DNA of 64,000 bases from Flammula alnicola. Its lineage: Eukaryota; Basidiomycota; Agaricomycetes; Agaricales; Strophariaceae. The stretch spans positions 124,001 to 188,000 of the forward strand of contig JADNRV010000005.1 of assembly GCA_015499995.1 (NCBI GenBank), given 5' to 3'. Positions within the stretch are counted from its first letter, which is position 1. Every line of letters begins with the position of its first letter. Below, one piece after another: positions 36,727 to 46,372 of the stretch. The notes beneath the pieces are model-generated. The model did no database searches. It saw only the letters and a list, made by a program, of their open reading frames with translations, and was not told the origin of the DNA. The position numbers and the translations under genes are program-made.

Positions 36727-37118
36727 GAAGTCTTCGCCGTGTCCCAAGTATTAATACTGCTTGAACGGAAGCCCAGATAGCAAGGAAGATGGGGGCCAAC
36801 TTTCGTGGATTTCTTGTGGATTTCCTGATCGGGCCACATTGTCAAAACGTCAAATTCGCGAACCTCGTCATCACGTACCCCGTGATAAATATAACTGTCA
36901 AGATCTTCGATATCACAAATGATCCCCGACGGATAAGTCGGGGATCATTTGTGATATCGAACGGGGTACGTGATGACGAGGTTCGCGAATCTGACGTTTT
37001 GACAATGTGGCCCGATCAGGAAATCCACAAGAAATCCACGAAAGTTGGCCCCCATCTTCCTTGCCATCTGGGCTTTCCGTTCAAGCAGTATTAATACTTG
37101 GGACACGGCGAAGACTTC
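36727..37118. repeat. 392-bp near-perfect hairpin upstream of membrane gene copy A
   Basis: The ends GAAGTCTTCGCCGTGTCCCA and its reverse complement close a palindrome whose centre is GATCCCCGAC-GGATAA-GTCGGGGATC (36921-36946), so the loop is 6 nt. Arms match almost perfectly except for about 22 extra bases in the left arm near 36888-36909. The outermost right-arm part (about 37100-37118) is also the start of the segmental duplication, so the left arm holds an inverted copy of the gene's own upstream DNA. Confidence 0.85.
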
Positions 37119-38655
37119 TTAAAGCTCTATTCCATCGTTTCAAGTTCCCATATCCTTCACTGATTTTCTCCATCGCACTAACATGGACAACTATGAGCAG
37201 TGCGACCCCCATCTAACTACTTCTTCAACAACCTCGCACCCCAATGAAACCGTTAATGGGAATTTGCAAGTCACCGCTCCCTGGATGCAAGAACAGATCC
37301 AGGTTCTCCGCACTAGTGTCCAACTGAGGTTCTTTTATTTCCGTTAATTTGTTAGACAGCTTGCAGCTCATCTACACTATACTCAGCAAACTGTTCGGAC
37401 AGAAAATAAAGAACCTGTACATCAAGCACAACATCTCCGTCGCGTTATGAACAGTCCTTACACTAGGCCTTCTTCCCGCGTATTATACTGAATATCGAGA
37501 AGAAAGGACTGGAACAGAAATGCCGTCACTGCCAGTACCGGCCGACACCCAAGTCCGATCCTGGCAGGGCGCTGTCAAAAATTTGACGAAAATCTGGGCA
37601 CTTGTGTGTAAGGGAGGGGTAGTGCTACTGCCGTAAGTGAATAAGTTTCTAAATAAACTCACCGCTGACATTACTCCTCAGAATGTCCCTCACCCTCCTT
37701 CAATTTGGTGGGACGAAAAGTACACTGGCGCGCACGTTAACAATTGCTGCTTGTGTCTGTGCTGGTGGTGCTTTCATTTTGAGCGCGATATTCATAAGTA
37801 TGAGGTCCAGATTGAGTCGCGGAAGCGTTGGAAACCTGTGGGCTGAGGTGCGCTAACCTTGCCGCTGACCCAATCCACCAGCGGAACTGATCCATGGATA
37901 TTTTTGTTTTGAAGGCGTCACCGACTTTGTCCTCGCCTGGGGCTCTTACCTTTTGGGTAACTCTAGTGTCCCCGATGTCATACATAATTTGGTTAGTTAT
38001 ATACTCGCACTCGTATTTTGTATAATCTAATACTCACGATGCTTCAGGTCCCTTCTTTTTTGCGTCTTGACAGTCTTAGTCGTCTCCTGGAATAAAGACG
38101 TCGGAGGTACCACTCCCGATGTCGGAAATTCCACAGATGCGAAAGCGGCTTTCATCGTGAGCGGCGCATTCCTAACGACCTTGATGATAGGGACCATTGT
38201 CCAGGTTCGCCGAGCCATTGCTCTCATCAGAGGGGGGTAATGCTATTCACGAGGCCGCAGTGCCAAACTCAGTGGATGTTCCATTCGACGGCAGTTTAAC
38301 GTCTGTATTTCGTGTTCTGTAGTGTGTCGCTAGTGTTTTGCTTTGCAGTATAGGTCTATTTTCATATGTCAAGGTTCTTCTGTGTTTTTTGACTTTCCTT
38401 TTTCTTTCTATAGACATCCCATTTGACATCGGTTTAAAAATTCTGTAGTTCACATTTTGCTATCAGTGTCGATATCGTTTTGCTTTGTCGTATAAGTATG
38501 CGCATGGAAAATCCATAATTACGAGTACTATTCACCGGCCGTATGTATTCCGGAGTCGATGAGACGATGAATCATGCGAAGTTCGAAAAAGGTATATACG
38601 TACTCTACCCAAACCCTGCTACAGCATCCCGCAGAAATCGGGAAGAAGGGTGCAG
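37100..38655 (+). repeat. segmental duplication, copy A
   Basis: This stretch is matched along its whole length by 41537-44749: same upstream GGGACA(C/T)GG(C/T)GAAGA, same exons, same 3' flank (GTATAGGTCTATTTTCATAT; ATAATTACGAGTACTATTCA). Copy B is longer only because of a 1.6-kb insertion in its 3' flank. Confidence 0.85.
37183..38240 (+). pseudogene. multi-pass membrane protein, copy A, with premature stop
   Basis: Exon 1 MDNYEQCDPHLTTSSTTSHP..QEQIQVLRTSVQLR; a second exon gives NLYIKHNISVAL then TGA where copy B has TGG (Trp), continuing in the same frame TVLTLGLLPAYYTEYREE; then MSLTLLQFGGTKSTLARTLT with hydrophobic AACVCAGGAFILSAIFIS; ASPTLSSPGALTFWVTLVSP; and SLLFCVLTVLVVSWNKD with ASFIV-like final helix, ending RRAIALIRGG and a stop at 38238-38240. 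About five membrane segments. Uncharacterised Agaricomycete membrane family. The TGA (near 37449) would truncate the protein before most helices unless spliced out or a sequencing error. The exon 1-2 junction is unresolved. Confidence 0.65.
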
Positions 38656-39659
38656 AGCTTGATGAGCGAGCAATTTCCTCTCGGGACATTGCTTTTCAGG
38701 GAGCTTTCACGTTGAAGATAGGGAGTTCAGTCTTACGCGAGAATTGATGTAGAAAAGGTCTTACGTCGGTATAAAAAGAGCTCAGAATGGGTCGATTGCT
38801 CAGGGTATCAGAGAAGCCCATCCAATCACTGGCAAGTACAATTTTGAATCAATGGAACAAACTCTACATAGCCGGACGATTCTGACAACGTGAGAGTCAG
38901 TCTGAAAGTTTGAATGCTCTTGATAACGAGCCGAGGACTCGTCATGATCTCCGATTGCTAGAAATTTGGGTGTTTTCAAGGCTCGAGGAGCGGTTTGTGG
39001 AGGAGGAACTTCATGAATATTGAATGCATTGACCTCTGTGGGCATTTCAATTTAGAGAACTAAACGGTGCGCAAGCAGGGAGGCTTGCCTTTGTTCAAAG
39101 CTCGGCGCTTTGTTATGCATTTGGAAGCAAGCACCAAGTCCGTGTGATGAACACAGGTACAGGTGTATTTGTGGAATGATAACGATATATCGCAGTAAAG
39201 CCACAGATCCGACTGTCTCGGTTTCTCGACGCATATTTGGGTGGTTCATAGCATGCCGAGCCGGCCATAGGGCCAGTATAACGCTACACCCCCAGGCAAC
39301 GGTGTAAATTCCTTGTATGTGTGCGCTGACATGCTGCGATCAGCACACCTTCAGCGGCGTTTGTCGTCTTGATGCGTTTGTCGTCTTGATAAGACAGTGG
39401 TGCATATGGAACATAACTAGATATGTGAGAAGCATCAACTCCCTTTGCTCTTCGAAGCCACCACGGATCAATATTAAGAGACGACGAGATCATATTGAAC
39501 TGGAGCCATACATGTCCGTGCTGCAGTGTGCGATGCGATGGTACATAAATAAGTAAGTGCCTATGAGAACATAATAGAAATTTCACTGTTCGTGGAACGG
39601 GAGCCTTCCTTGTCAGCCGTTGTGCGCGCCATTAGTGAGGTGATTGCGAGATGGACCAT
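38241..39659. other. intergenic, 3' flank of copy A
   Basis: 38241-38655 is 3' flank shared with copy B. Open frames at 38800-39045 and 39284-39586 on the minus strand could be exon remnants but no family or consistent splicing was recognised. Confidence 0.35.
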
Positions 39660-40477
39660 ATACATTCATACCTGGAATATGGCTGAGTAAGCGTCCGACC
39701 GAGAGGCACCAAGGAAAGGCTTACTATTTTGCATGGCACTGCCGTTCGGCGCAGAAGAAACTAAGGCAACAATGGACATTCGCGAGGCTATGTAAATCTT
39801 AATAATTACACAGAATAACCTGAACGAACCTGGATTCTGCATCGACCCCATTATGCCCTCCTGGCCATCCACGTCTTCCTCCTCCATCGAATTCTGTTGC
39901 TCATGATATCAGCCAATAGTGGGATTCTGCGGCGGCGGCATCAACTGAATGTTCCGTTCTTTCCAGCGGTGGTTCTCGATGCGCCGCACAAACTCGCACC
40001 AGCACGCGTGATCTTCCATGCTCATGTGCGCGAACTGCTCCCGAAGGATGCGCGTCGCCTTGCGCCAGACCGCACGGTGCCGATAGACGGTGCTCTTGGC
40101 GTACCGACTACCAAAGACACGCTCGAACGCGGTGCACTGCTCGTAACCAGCGGAGGACTCCCAGACGATGTAGTCGTACGGCCAGCGCTTGAGTGGTGGG
40201 TGCGGGTGGTAAGGAATCGGAGGCACCTATGCTGGAGGAGTCAGGAGATAGTGGGATAGGGTGTTGTTGTCTGCTGAGGCTTGATTTGTGGGATTTCCAC
40301 CGTAAAACATATATGATGGCCAGAAATCTTATTAGAGACGGGGATGCCAGTGGGAACTGGCAGATCGGCCGTTGGGGTTTTTGTTTGGGACAATGATGGA
40401 AGCTGCTGGGAGATCTTTGGGCAGTGTTGCACTAGAATTGGCTGGGGGAATTGGAGCGAGTGGAACTGGCATGGCAA
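39660..40477 (-). CDS. hypothetical protein, Pro-rich N-terminus
   Basis: Minus-strand exons: MPCQFHSLQFPQPILVQHCP..TKTPTADLPVP (40477 to about 40245), an acceptor CATAG before VPPIPYHPHPPLKRWPYDYI, then VWESSAGYEQCTAFERVFGS, VWRKATRILREQFAHM and MEDHACWCEFVRRIENHRWK (to about 39950), then a later block MEEEDVDGQEGIMGSMQNP and, after an intron, SAPNGSAMQNSKPFLGASRS. The central WPYD..VFGSRYAKSTVYRHR part looks like a folded helical domain; no family assigned. A TGA at 39913-39915 lies in a likely 59-nt intron. The 3' end was not determined. Confidence 0.4.
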
Positions 40478-40777
40478 ATCGGTAGGCTACGAGAGCGGGT
40501 GCAGTAATTTAGTAAACAGTGGGGTTGCAATCCTGAAGGGAAAGTTCTAGTTTATTTGCGTTCTTGAGGTATCAGGTGGCGAGAGCGGCTACAACTGGTG
40601 GCAAGACTAATTAAAAAAAGGCAGTGTACAAAAGAGCTTGAGGTGGTGATACTTTATAGTACTAACATATACGGCGGTGATGATGGATTTTGTCACTGTT
40701 TTCGAATAAGGATTCTGCTAAGCAAAGCATTATCCATCGCTTGAATGCCCGCGGCAATCTCAATCACTACCTATATA
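40478..40777. other. intergenic, nothing recognised
   Basis: About 0.3 kb between the hypothetical gene and the second palindrome. Confidence 0.35.
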
Positions 40778-41495
40778 CCGAATGACGAAGTCCAAACACC
40801 CCCGAAGTGCTCGATGTGTGGAATCTCGAGCAGATGCGGTGATCTAAACCTCACAGTGATACCCCTGGGATGACCGGTAAGGCCTTAAGGCTTTCATGCG
40901 GGCCTTGGGAAGGCGAAGACTCTCTTGCTTGACAGGTCTTCCCAAAATTATGTCAACCACCAGTATGTCCGGACGAAACGTGCCGCTGGTTCCTGGGCTA
41001 ATGCGGCACTCATGGCACAGCCACCTAAGCCAACATACTTACTTAAGCAGAGCATTTGGGGAGGAGGGTGACATATTTTCGGCATTCGCGTTGATCTTAT
41101 CATGACTATAGTTAGGTATCGCACAGAATCTCAGAACTGCCATCGAAATGTGGCTTTCTGACTCCGAACGCAGCAAGAAGTTGCCTGGCCCCGCTATGCT
41201 CTGCTTATGTTGGTTGTAGGTGGCTGTGTGAGTTCCTGAACGCAGCTAAATGGAAGTGCCGCATTAGCCCAGGAACCAGCGGCACGTTACGTCCGGAGGT
41301 TGGGACATACTTGTAGTTGACATAATTTTGGGAAGACCTGTCAAGCAAGAGAGTCTTCACCTTCCCAAGGCCCGCATGAAAGCCTTAAGGCCTTACCGGT
41401 CATCCCAGGGGTATCACTGTGAGGTTTAGATCACCGCATCTGCTCGAGATTCCACACATCGAGCACTTCGGGGGTGTTTGGACTTCGTCATTCGG
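40778..41495. repeat. 718-bp foldback repeat upstream of membrane gene copy B
   Basis: Left arm 40778-41010 and right arm 41255-41495 are reverse complements with few differences (ends CCGAATGACGAAGTCCAAAC; inner ends GGGCTAATGCGGCACT). The 244-nt middle continues the inverted match in diverged form (CACAGCCACCTAAGCCAACA against TGTTGGTTGTAGGTGGCTGTG), so the whole is one imperfect palindrome. It has no sequence in common with the hairpin upstream of copy A. No coding frame and no clear target duplication. Confidence 0.85.
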
Positions 41496-41625
41496 GGTGC
41501 TGTGTGAATTCCTTTCAATCCTTTGCTATAATAAATGGGACATGGTGAAGATTTCTTAAAGTTGTACTCCATCCGAGTCATTTCCAGTCCCTATATCCTT
41601 CACTGATTTGCTCCATCGTACTAAT

Positions 41626-42677
41626 ATGGGCGACGACTCTGAGCAGTGCGACCCTCGTTTAACTACTCTTTCAATAACCTCGTACTCCAATGAAACCGTT
41701 AATGAGAATTCGCCAGTCACCGCTGCCTGGATTCAAGAACAGATCCAGGCTCTGCATACTAGCGCCCAATTGAGGTTCTTATATTTCCGTTAATTCATTA
41801 GCCATCTACACTATACTCAGCAAACTGTTCAGACAGAAAATAAAGAACCTATACATCAAGTACAATATCTCCGTCATGTTATGGACAGTCCTTACACTAG
41901 GTCTTCTTCCAGCATATTATGCTGAATATCGAGAAGAGATGACTGCAACAGAAACACCATCGCTACCAGCCCCAGCAGACACCGAACGCCGATCCTGGAA
42001 GGACGTTGCTAGAGATATGATGAAAGTATGGGCATTGGTCTGTAAGGGAGGTCTAGTTCTCTGCCCGTAAGTAAATATTTTCTCGACAAACCGGCCATTG
42101 ATATATATTCCTCAGAATGTCCCTCACTCTCCTTCAATTTGGAGGGATGAAAAGTACACTGGCGCGCACGTTAACAATTGCTGCTTGTATCTGCGCTGGT
42201 GGCGCTTTCATCTTGAGCGCAATATTCATCAGTATGAGGTCAAAATTGAGTCGCGGAAGCATTGGAAACCTGTGGGTCGAGGTGCGCTAACTTTTCCACT
42301 GACCCAATCCACCAGCGGAACTGATCCATGGGTACTTTTGTTTTGAAGGCATCGCCGACTTTGTCCTCGCCCGGGGCTCTTACCTTTTGGGTAACTCTAG
42401 TGTCCCCGATGTCATACATGATCTGGTTAGTTATGTGATCGCACTCGTATTTTATATAATATAATACTCACGATGCTTCAGGTCACTTCTTTATTGCGTC
42501 TTGACACTCCTGGTCATCTCCTGGAATAAATACGTGGGTGGAGGTACCACTCCCGATATAGGAAATTCCACAGATGCGAAACCTGCTTTCATCGTGAGCG
42601 GCGCATTCCTAACGACCTTGATGATAGGGACCGTTGTCCAGGTTCGCCGAGCCATTGCTCTCATCAGAGGGGGGTAA
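41626..42677 (+). CDS. multi-pass membrane protein, copy B
   Basis: ATG 41626, MGDDSEQCDPRLTTLSITSY..IQEQIQALHTSAQLR; next exon IYTILSKLFRQKIKNLYIKY, NISVMLWTVLTLGLLPAYYA, EYREEMTATETPSLPAPADT, VWALVCKGGLVLCP; then MSLTLLQFGGMKSTLARTLT with AACICAGGAFILSAIFIS; ASPTLSSPGALTFWVTLVSP with MSYMIW; SLLYCVLTLLVISWNKYVGG; final helix FIVSGAFLTTLMIGTVVQVR; end RRAIALIRGG, stop 42675-42677. About five helices, N-terminal Thr/Ser-rich tail. No stop at the position where copy A has TGA. The phase across the first intron (after QLR) does not close with the obvious GT/AG pair, as in copy A. Family uncharacterised. Confidence 0.65.
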
Positions 42678-42702
42678 TGCTGCTCGTGAGGCAACAGGTG
42701 CT

Positions 42703-44344
42703 ACTCCACACCGGGCTAGAGGATATCCGCGTGCACGAGCGTGCGTGGCGTGCTTGGCGTGCTTGGCGTGGCACGCCAATGCACGCCAATGCACGCTCGT
42801 CCATAGACCAAGGTACTTGAAAAAAGAAATAAGTTATTGCGTGTGGCTGCATAATTGTGAAGATATTCTACCCTCTACCTGTTCTTTTGTTATTTCTCCG
42901 AGAGGTCTTAGTGCTTTAACAACTTCAGACAACGGCATTGGTATTCTGCCAAACTTATACCGTGGGTAACAGTTTCGAAAGTGAAGCATTATTATCGGTC
43001 CGTGGGAAGGGCCTCTTGAAGTAGAATCAATGAATTGATTACCAAGTCTTTTACATTGCAGACTGGCTGGTACGCCATCCCTAAGCCTATCTGCCTTGGA
43101 ATAAGAAGAGAACTAACAAGGTCTGAGAACATCCACAAGGAGGAAGAAGTAGATAGATCAAAAGATATGGTGTTGAATGCGACCAAGTCCATCACAGTGT
43201 GCAGTAGCTTGACAGTTGCAAGAGTATATCCGTCAGATTAAAATCAATTTATCCGTCAGATTAAAATCAATTTGATTTTTGTGAGCTCCTGCCTTGAGAA
43301 ACACATATGATATATGACATGGCACGCAGATGCACGCAGATGCACGCATGTGAATTTCAAAGGTTTTAGCGTGGCACGCTCACGCATGCTCACACGTCAT
43401 GACGCACGCCAACGCACGCTCGCACGCCAAATGGGCAAACTCACGCACGCTTGCACGCCAATTAGGCAAACTCATGCACGCTCATCAGAAAGCTTCACAC
43501 GCTCTTCAGGATGCTCATAACACCCAGTGGTATGTGTTGGGAATGTACTCGGACATTCCACGTGGCTTGATTGACTCGAGCGCTTATTGTGCGCTTATCT
43601 CGCTGATTCAACTTGCACGGCCTAATTATTATTTCATTACTTAATATTTTGTAGGACTTAGTAGTACTCTGTAAAAGGTATTTATACAGGCCTCTTAGAG
43701 GCTAGCAATATATAAGTTTACTACCTACAATTTACAATCATATGCGGGCTGCAGCATCCCTTTTCTCCACTGCTATCACATGCCCGGTTCGGGCAGGTTG
43801 CTCATCCATGGTCCATGCGCTCGCAGGGTGACTAGCTGCTGCAGCTCAGCCATCGACTTGATGTCGTGTTCATTAGCAGCGCAAACAGACGAGCCAGGTA
43901 GTAGCGGTGTGGATGTATTTACGGGCGGGAAAGGCTAGGTTGGAGAAAACGGCGGCGCGGGACTGGATCTTTCCATATTGCCATTGTTCAGCAACCTCGG
44001 ATTGGAGGACGTAAGGCAGGAATGATGGGCTGCCAGATATCAACACGCTCAGCTGTGAGGGGGCTGAATGTGGTATTATCTGTTAAATGTATACCTGCGG
44101 TGTGTACAAATTCTGCAATCTTTTGTGCAAAATAGCAAATAAATTTATTATACTCTATTAAATGTGTACAATGCGACGATAAGTAGCAGCACGCTAAAAG
44201 AGATAATTGCACGCCAAATGGGTTGAGCGTGCTGAACATGGCACGCACCGCACGCCAAAAGGGCTGAGCGTGCTGAGCGTGGCACGCTCAGGCACGCTCG
44301 TGCACGCTCAAGGCACGCCAATTTTCTCTTGCCCACTCCACACC
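42703..44344. mobile_element. Mutator-like (MULE) non-autonomous insertion with 10-bp target duplication
   Basis: The direct repeat ACTCCACACC occurs at 42703-42712 and 44335-44344, exactly where homology to copy A is interrupted. Element ends are GGGCTAGAGGATAT and, inverted, GGGCAAGAGAAAAT, a short imperfect terminal inverted repeat. 9-11-bp duplications are the mark of Mutator-like elements. Both subterminal regions (42725-42800 and 44204-44320) and a block at 43316-43500 are arrays of the degenerate unit (T)GCACGC(C/T). Between them is a coding-looking frame at 43035-43241 (TLQTGWYAIPKPICLGIRRE) of unknown family and a probable solo LTR. No transposase seen. Confidence 0.75.
43535..43740. 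repeat. candidate solo LTR inside the MULE
   Basis: Starts TGTTGGGAATGTACTCGGAC and ends TTTACAATCA, so TG..CA, 206 bp, with a TATTTATA promoter-like box at 43679. TATG occurs immediately on both sides (43531-43534 and 43741-43744). The opening is like many copia-type LTRs of basidiomycetes. No internal retroelement DNA is next to it. Confidence 0.5.
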
Positions 44345-44813
44345 CAGTGCCAAATTCAGTGGAAAGCCCTGGATATTTCATTCGACATCAGTTTAACTTT
44401 TGTATTTCACGTTCCATAGTGTCGCTATCGTTTTGCTATGCAGTATAGGTCTATTTTCATATGTCAAGGTTCTTCTGTGTTTTTAGGCTGTCTTTTTTCT
44501 GGCCTACACATCCCATTCGACATCGGTTTAAAACTTCTGTAGTTCACATTTTTGTATCAGTGTCGCTATCGTTCTGCTTTGTCGTACGAGTGTGCGCATT
44601 GAAAATCTATAATTACGAGTACTATTCACGGGCCGTACATATTCCGGAGTTGATCAAGCGATGAACCACACGAAGTTCGAGAAAGATATATACGTACTCT
44701 GCTCAAACTCCGCTACAGCGTCCACAGAAATCGGGAAGGACGATGCAGGTCCATTTTTTTTATAACGGAGGGTAGAAATTTACTTTGGGCGACCTCGACG
44801 AATGTAAGCCATG

Positions 44814-45005
44814 CACTGCCGCGGCCGGATTATTTTGATGAGGGGTCAAAATGTGACGGCAGGTTGTTGGGATTTTGGACGTATTTTGCCACCAGATTTT
44901 GCCTTCACTTAAGGTGGAACACATGACTGCAAAATGTGATGGCAAAATTCAAACAACTTGCCGTGCATTTTGACCCCCCGGCAAAATAGTCCGGCCACGG
45001 CAGTG
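44814..45005. mobile_element. 192-bp CACTA-like MITE
   Basis: Terminal inverted repeat CACTGCCG(C/T)GGCCGGA(T/C)TA, about 40 bp with few mismatches, continuing to GGGGTCAAAATG on both sides. It is flanked by ATG on both sides (44811-44813, 45006-45008). CACTR ends with a 3-bp duplication fit the CACTA (CMC/EnSpm) superfamily. The interior is A/T-rich and non-coding. Confidence 0.8.
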
Positions 45006-45008
45006 ATG

Positions 45009-46372
45009 CATAGGTAAGTATTGCATAACGGTGAACAATGCTGATACTGCAGGGAAGTGTCGTAAGATACTTAAAATGGTAGCCTTGCTCAACCTCGAGG
45101 TTTGCGATTGCAAATAAGACCCGGGGGGCTGCAGCGTTATCACCGTGGTCAGCTTCTGACAGCGTTGTCAATTAACTGCTCGGCCCACGGGGCCAGCGGC
45201 TCGGTAAATGATGGAAATGCGCCTTGCGATAACCACCGTTGAACAAAATGCTACTGACGATGACACGCTCATTATATAGCACAGTGAGTAATTCTTACAC
45301 CAGAAATGCTGCATATTCTGCCCATTAAGTGACGCAATCATATACATATCAACGGCATCCAATGCAACTGTTCCCATACGGTTCCTCGGAAACTTTCCGC
45401 AAGGGAGATATTGATTATCATCATTGCTCTGCTATCTCCTTCGATATATTGATCACATTATCCATCTTTCCGATACATTATCCATGACTCCTATTCCCAT
45501 GTAAATTGATATTACCTTGTTCGATTCATTATTGACCGTGCTTAGCACGAAGGCGCAGCCTCGTCCATTGAACATTCTACTATTGTTCAACACGATTTCG
45601 AGACTTTCCTGGTTATTGTGAAGCATACGGGACGATGGCGTCTAAACGCACCTAGGCAGGATCCCTCCATACCCCTATATAGCCTGCTTCTTCTACATAT
45701 TATCTGGATAGTACTGATAAAACAAGTGTTGGTGTCTACAACAACACCGTGACCGTCGAACTGCATAATGAGCGTGTGAAAAAGTGCCATGACACATCTA
45801 ATTGTCGATCCCTTTTTGGACAGGAAGCGTCAGCACTCTTTTATCAACCACAACACGACTCATGGACAATGCAGACTTGACAGCCCAGAATGCTTTTCCA
45901 CATATAACGGCTTCAACGAGTCAAATGCCTACTTATTTCCCTCGGGTTCGCGTAGGATGGGCAGCCTTTTTGTGTTGGGAAACGGTGTGTGTCGACCGCA
46001 TCATTGCGTGAGCAATTGCTTATTGTCTCTTTTGTCTTCCCCACGGGAAGCAGTATGCAGCCCTCGACCGCGTTCTGACAGCTTGTAAAGGAGCTGGCTT
46101 CTGGTCGATTGTTCGGCCCGCGTACTAAAAGGTCGAGCGGAAGTAAATTGCTCGACCCAAATCGTGTGTGTACACCCACAAACTTGAGCTTGAACCCTTA
46201 GGCTCCTTTTCCTTCTCCAGTTATCATCCTCTGGCTGGCTCTAGTTGGGCGATACATCCTATAATTCGTCGACGAGACTTCGTTCAGTAATTCGTTGGCC
46301 GATACGCTTGATATCTCCGTAGCCTTGAACTTGGCTTTTCTGCATCGTATCTATTTGATCGAGCTCCTTGTT
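45009..46372. other. intergenic, nothing recognised
   Basis: About 1.36 kb. Open frames at 45168-45377, 45587-45790 and 45789-46179 show no family. Includes the upstream region of the next gene. Confidence 0.4.

Larger units (their letters stand above)
41537..44749 (+). repeat. segmental duplication, copy B, interrupted by insertion
   Basis: Homologous to 37100-38655. The homology breaks at about 42703 and resumes at about 44335; the intervening 1.6 kb is a transposon with target duplication. After the break the shared 3' flank continues to CAGAAATCGGGAAG and GATGCAG at 44749. Confidence 0.85.

Noticed and set aside
39284..39586. 100-codon minus-strand open frame
   Set aside because: No recognisable domain and no consistent splice join to the hypothetical gene at 39660-40477.
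42725..44320. GCACGC repeat blocks considered as a CRISPR-like or telomere-like array
   Set aside because: Units are degenerate and without regular spacers; they are subterminal repeats of a transposon with a clear target duplication.
45789..46179. Open frames on both strands upstream of the 46373 gene
   Set aside because: They overlap each other and lack any domain or splice support.
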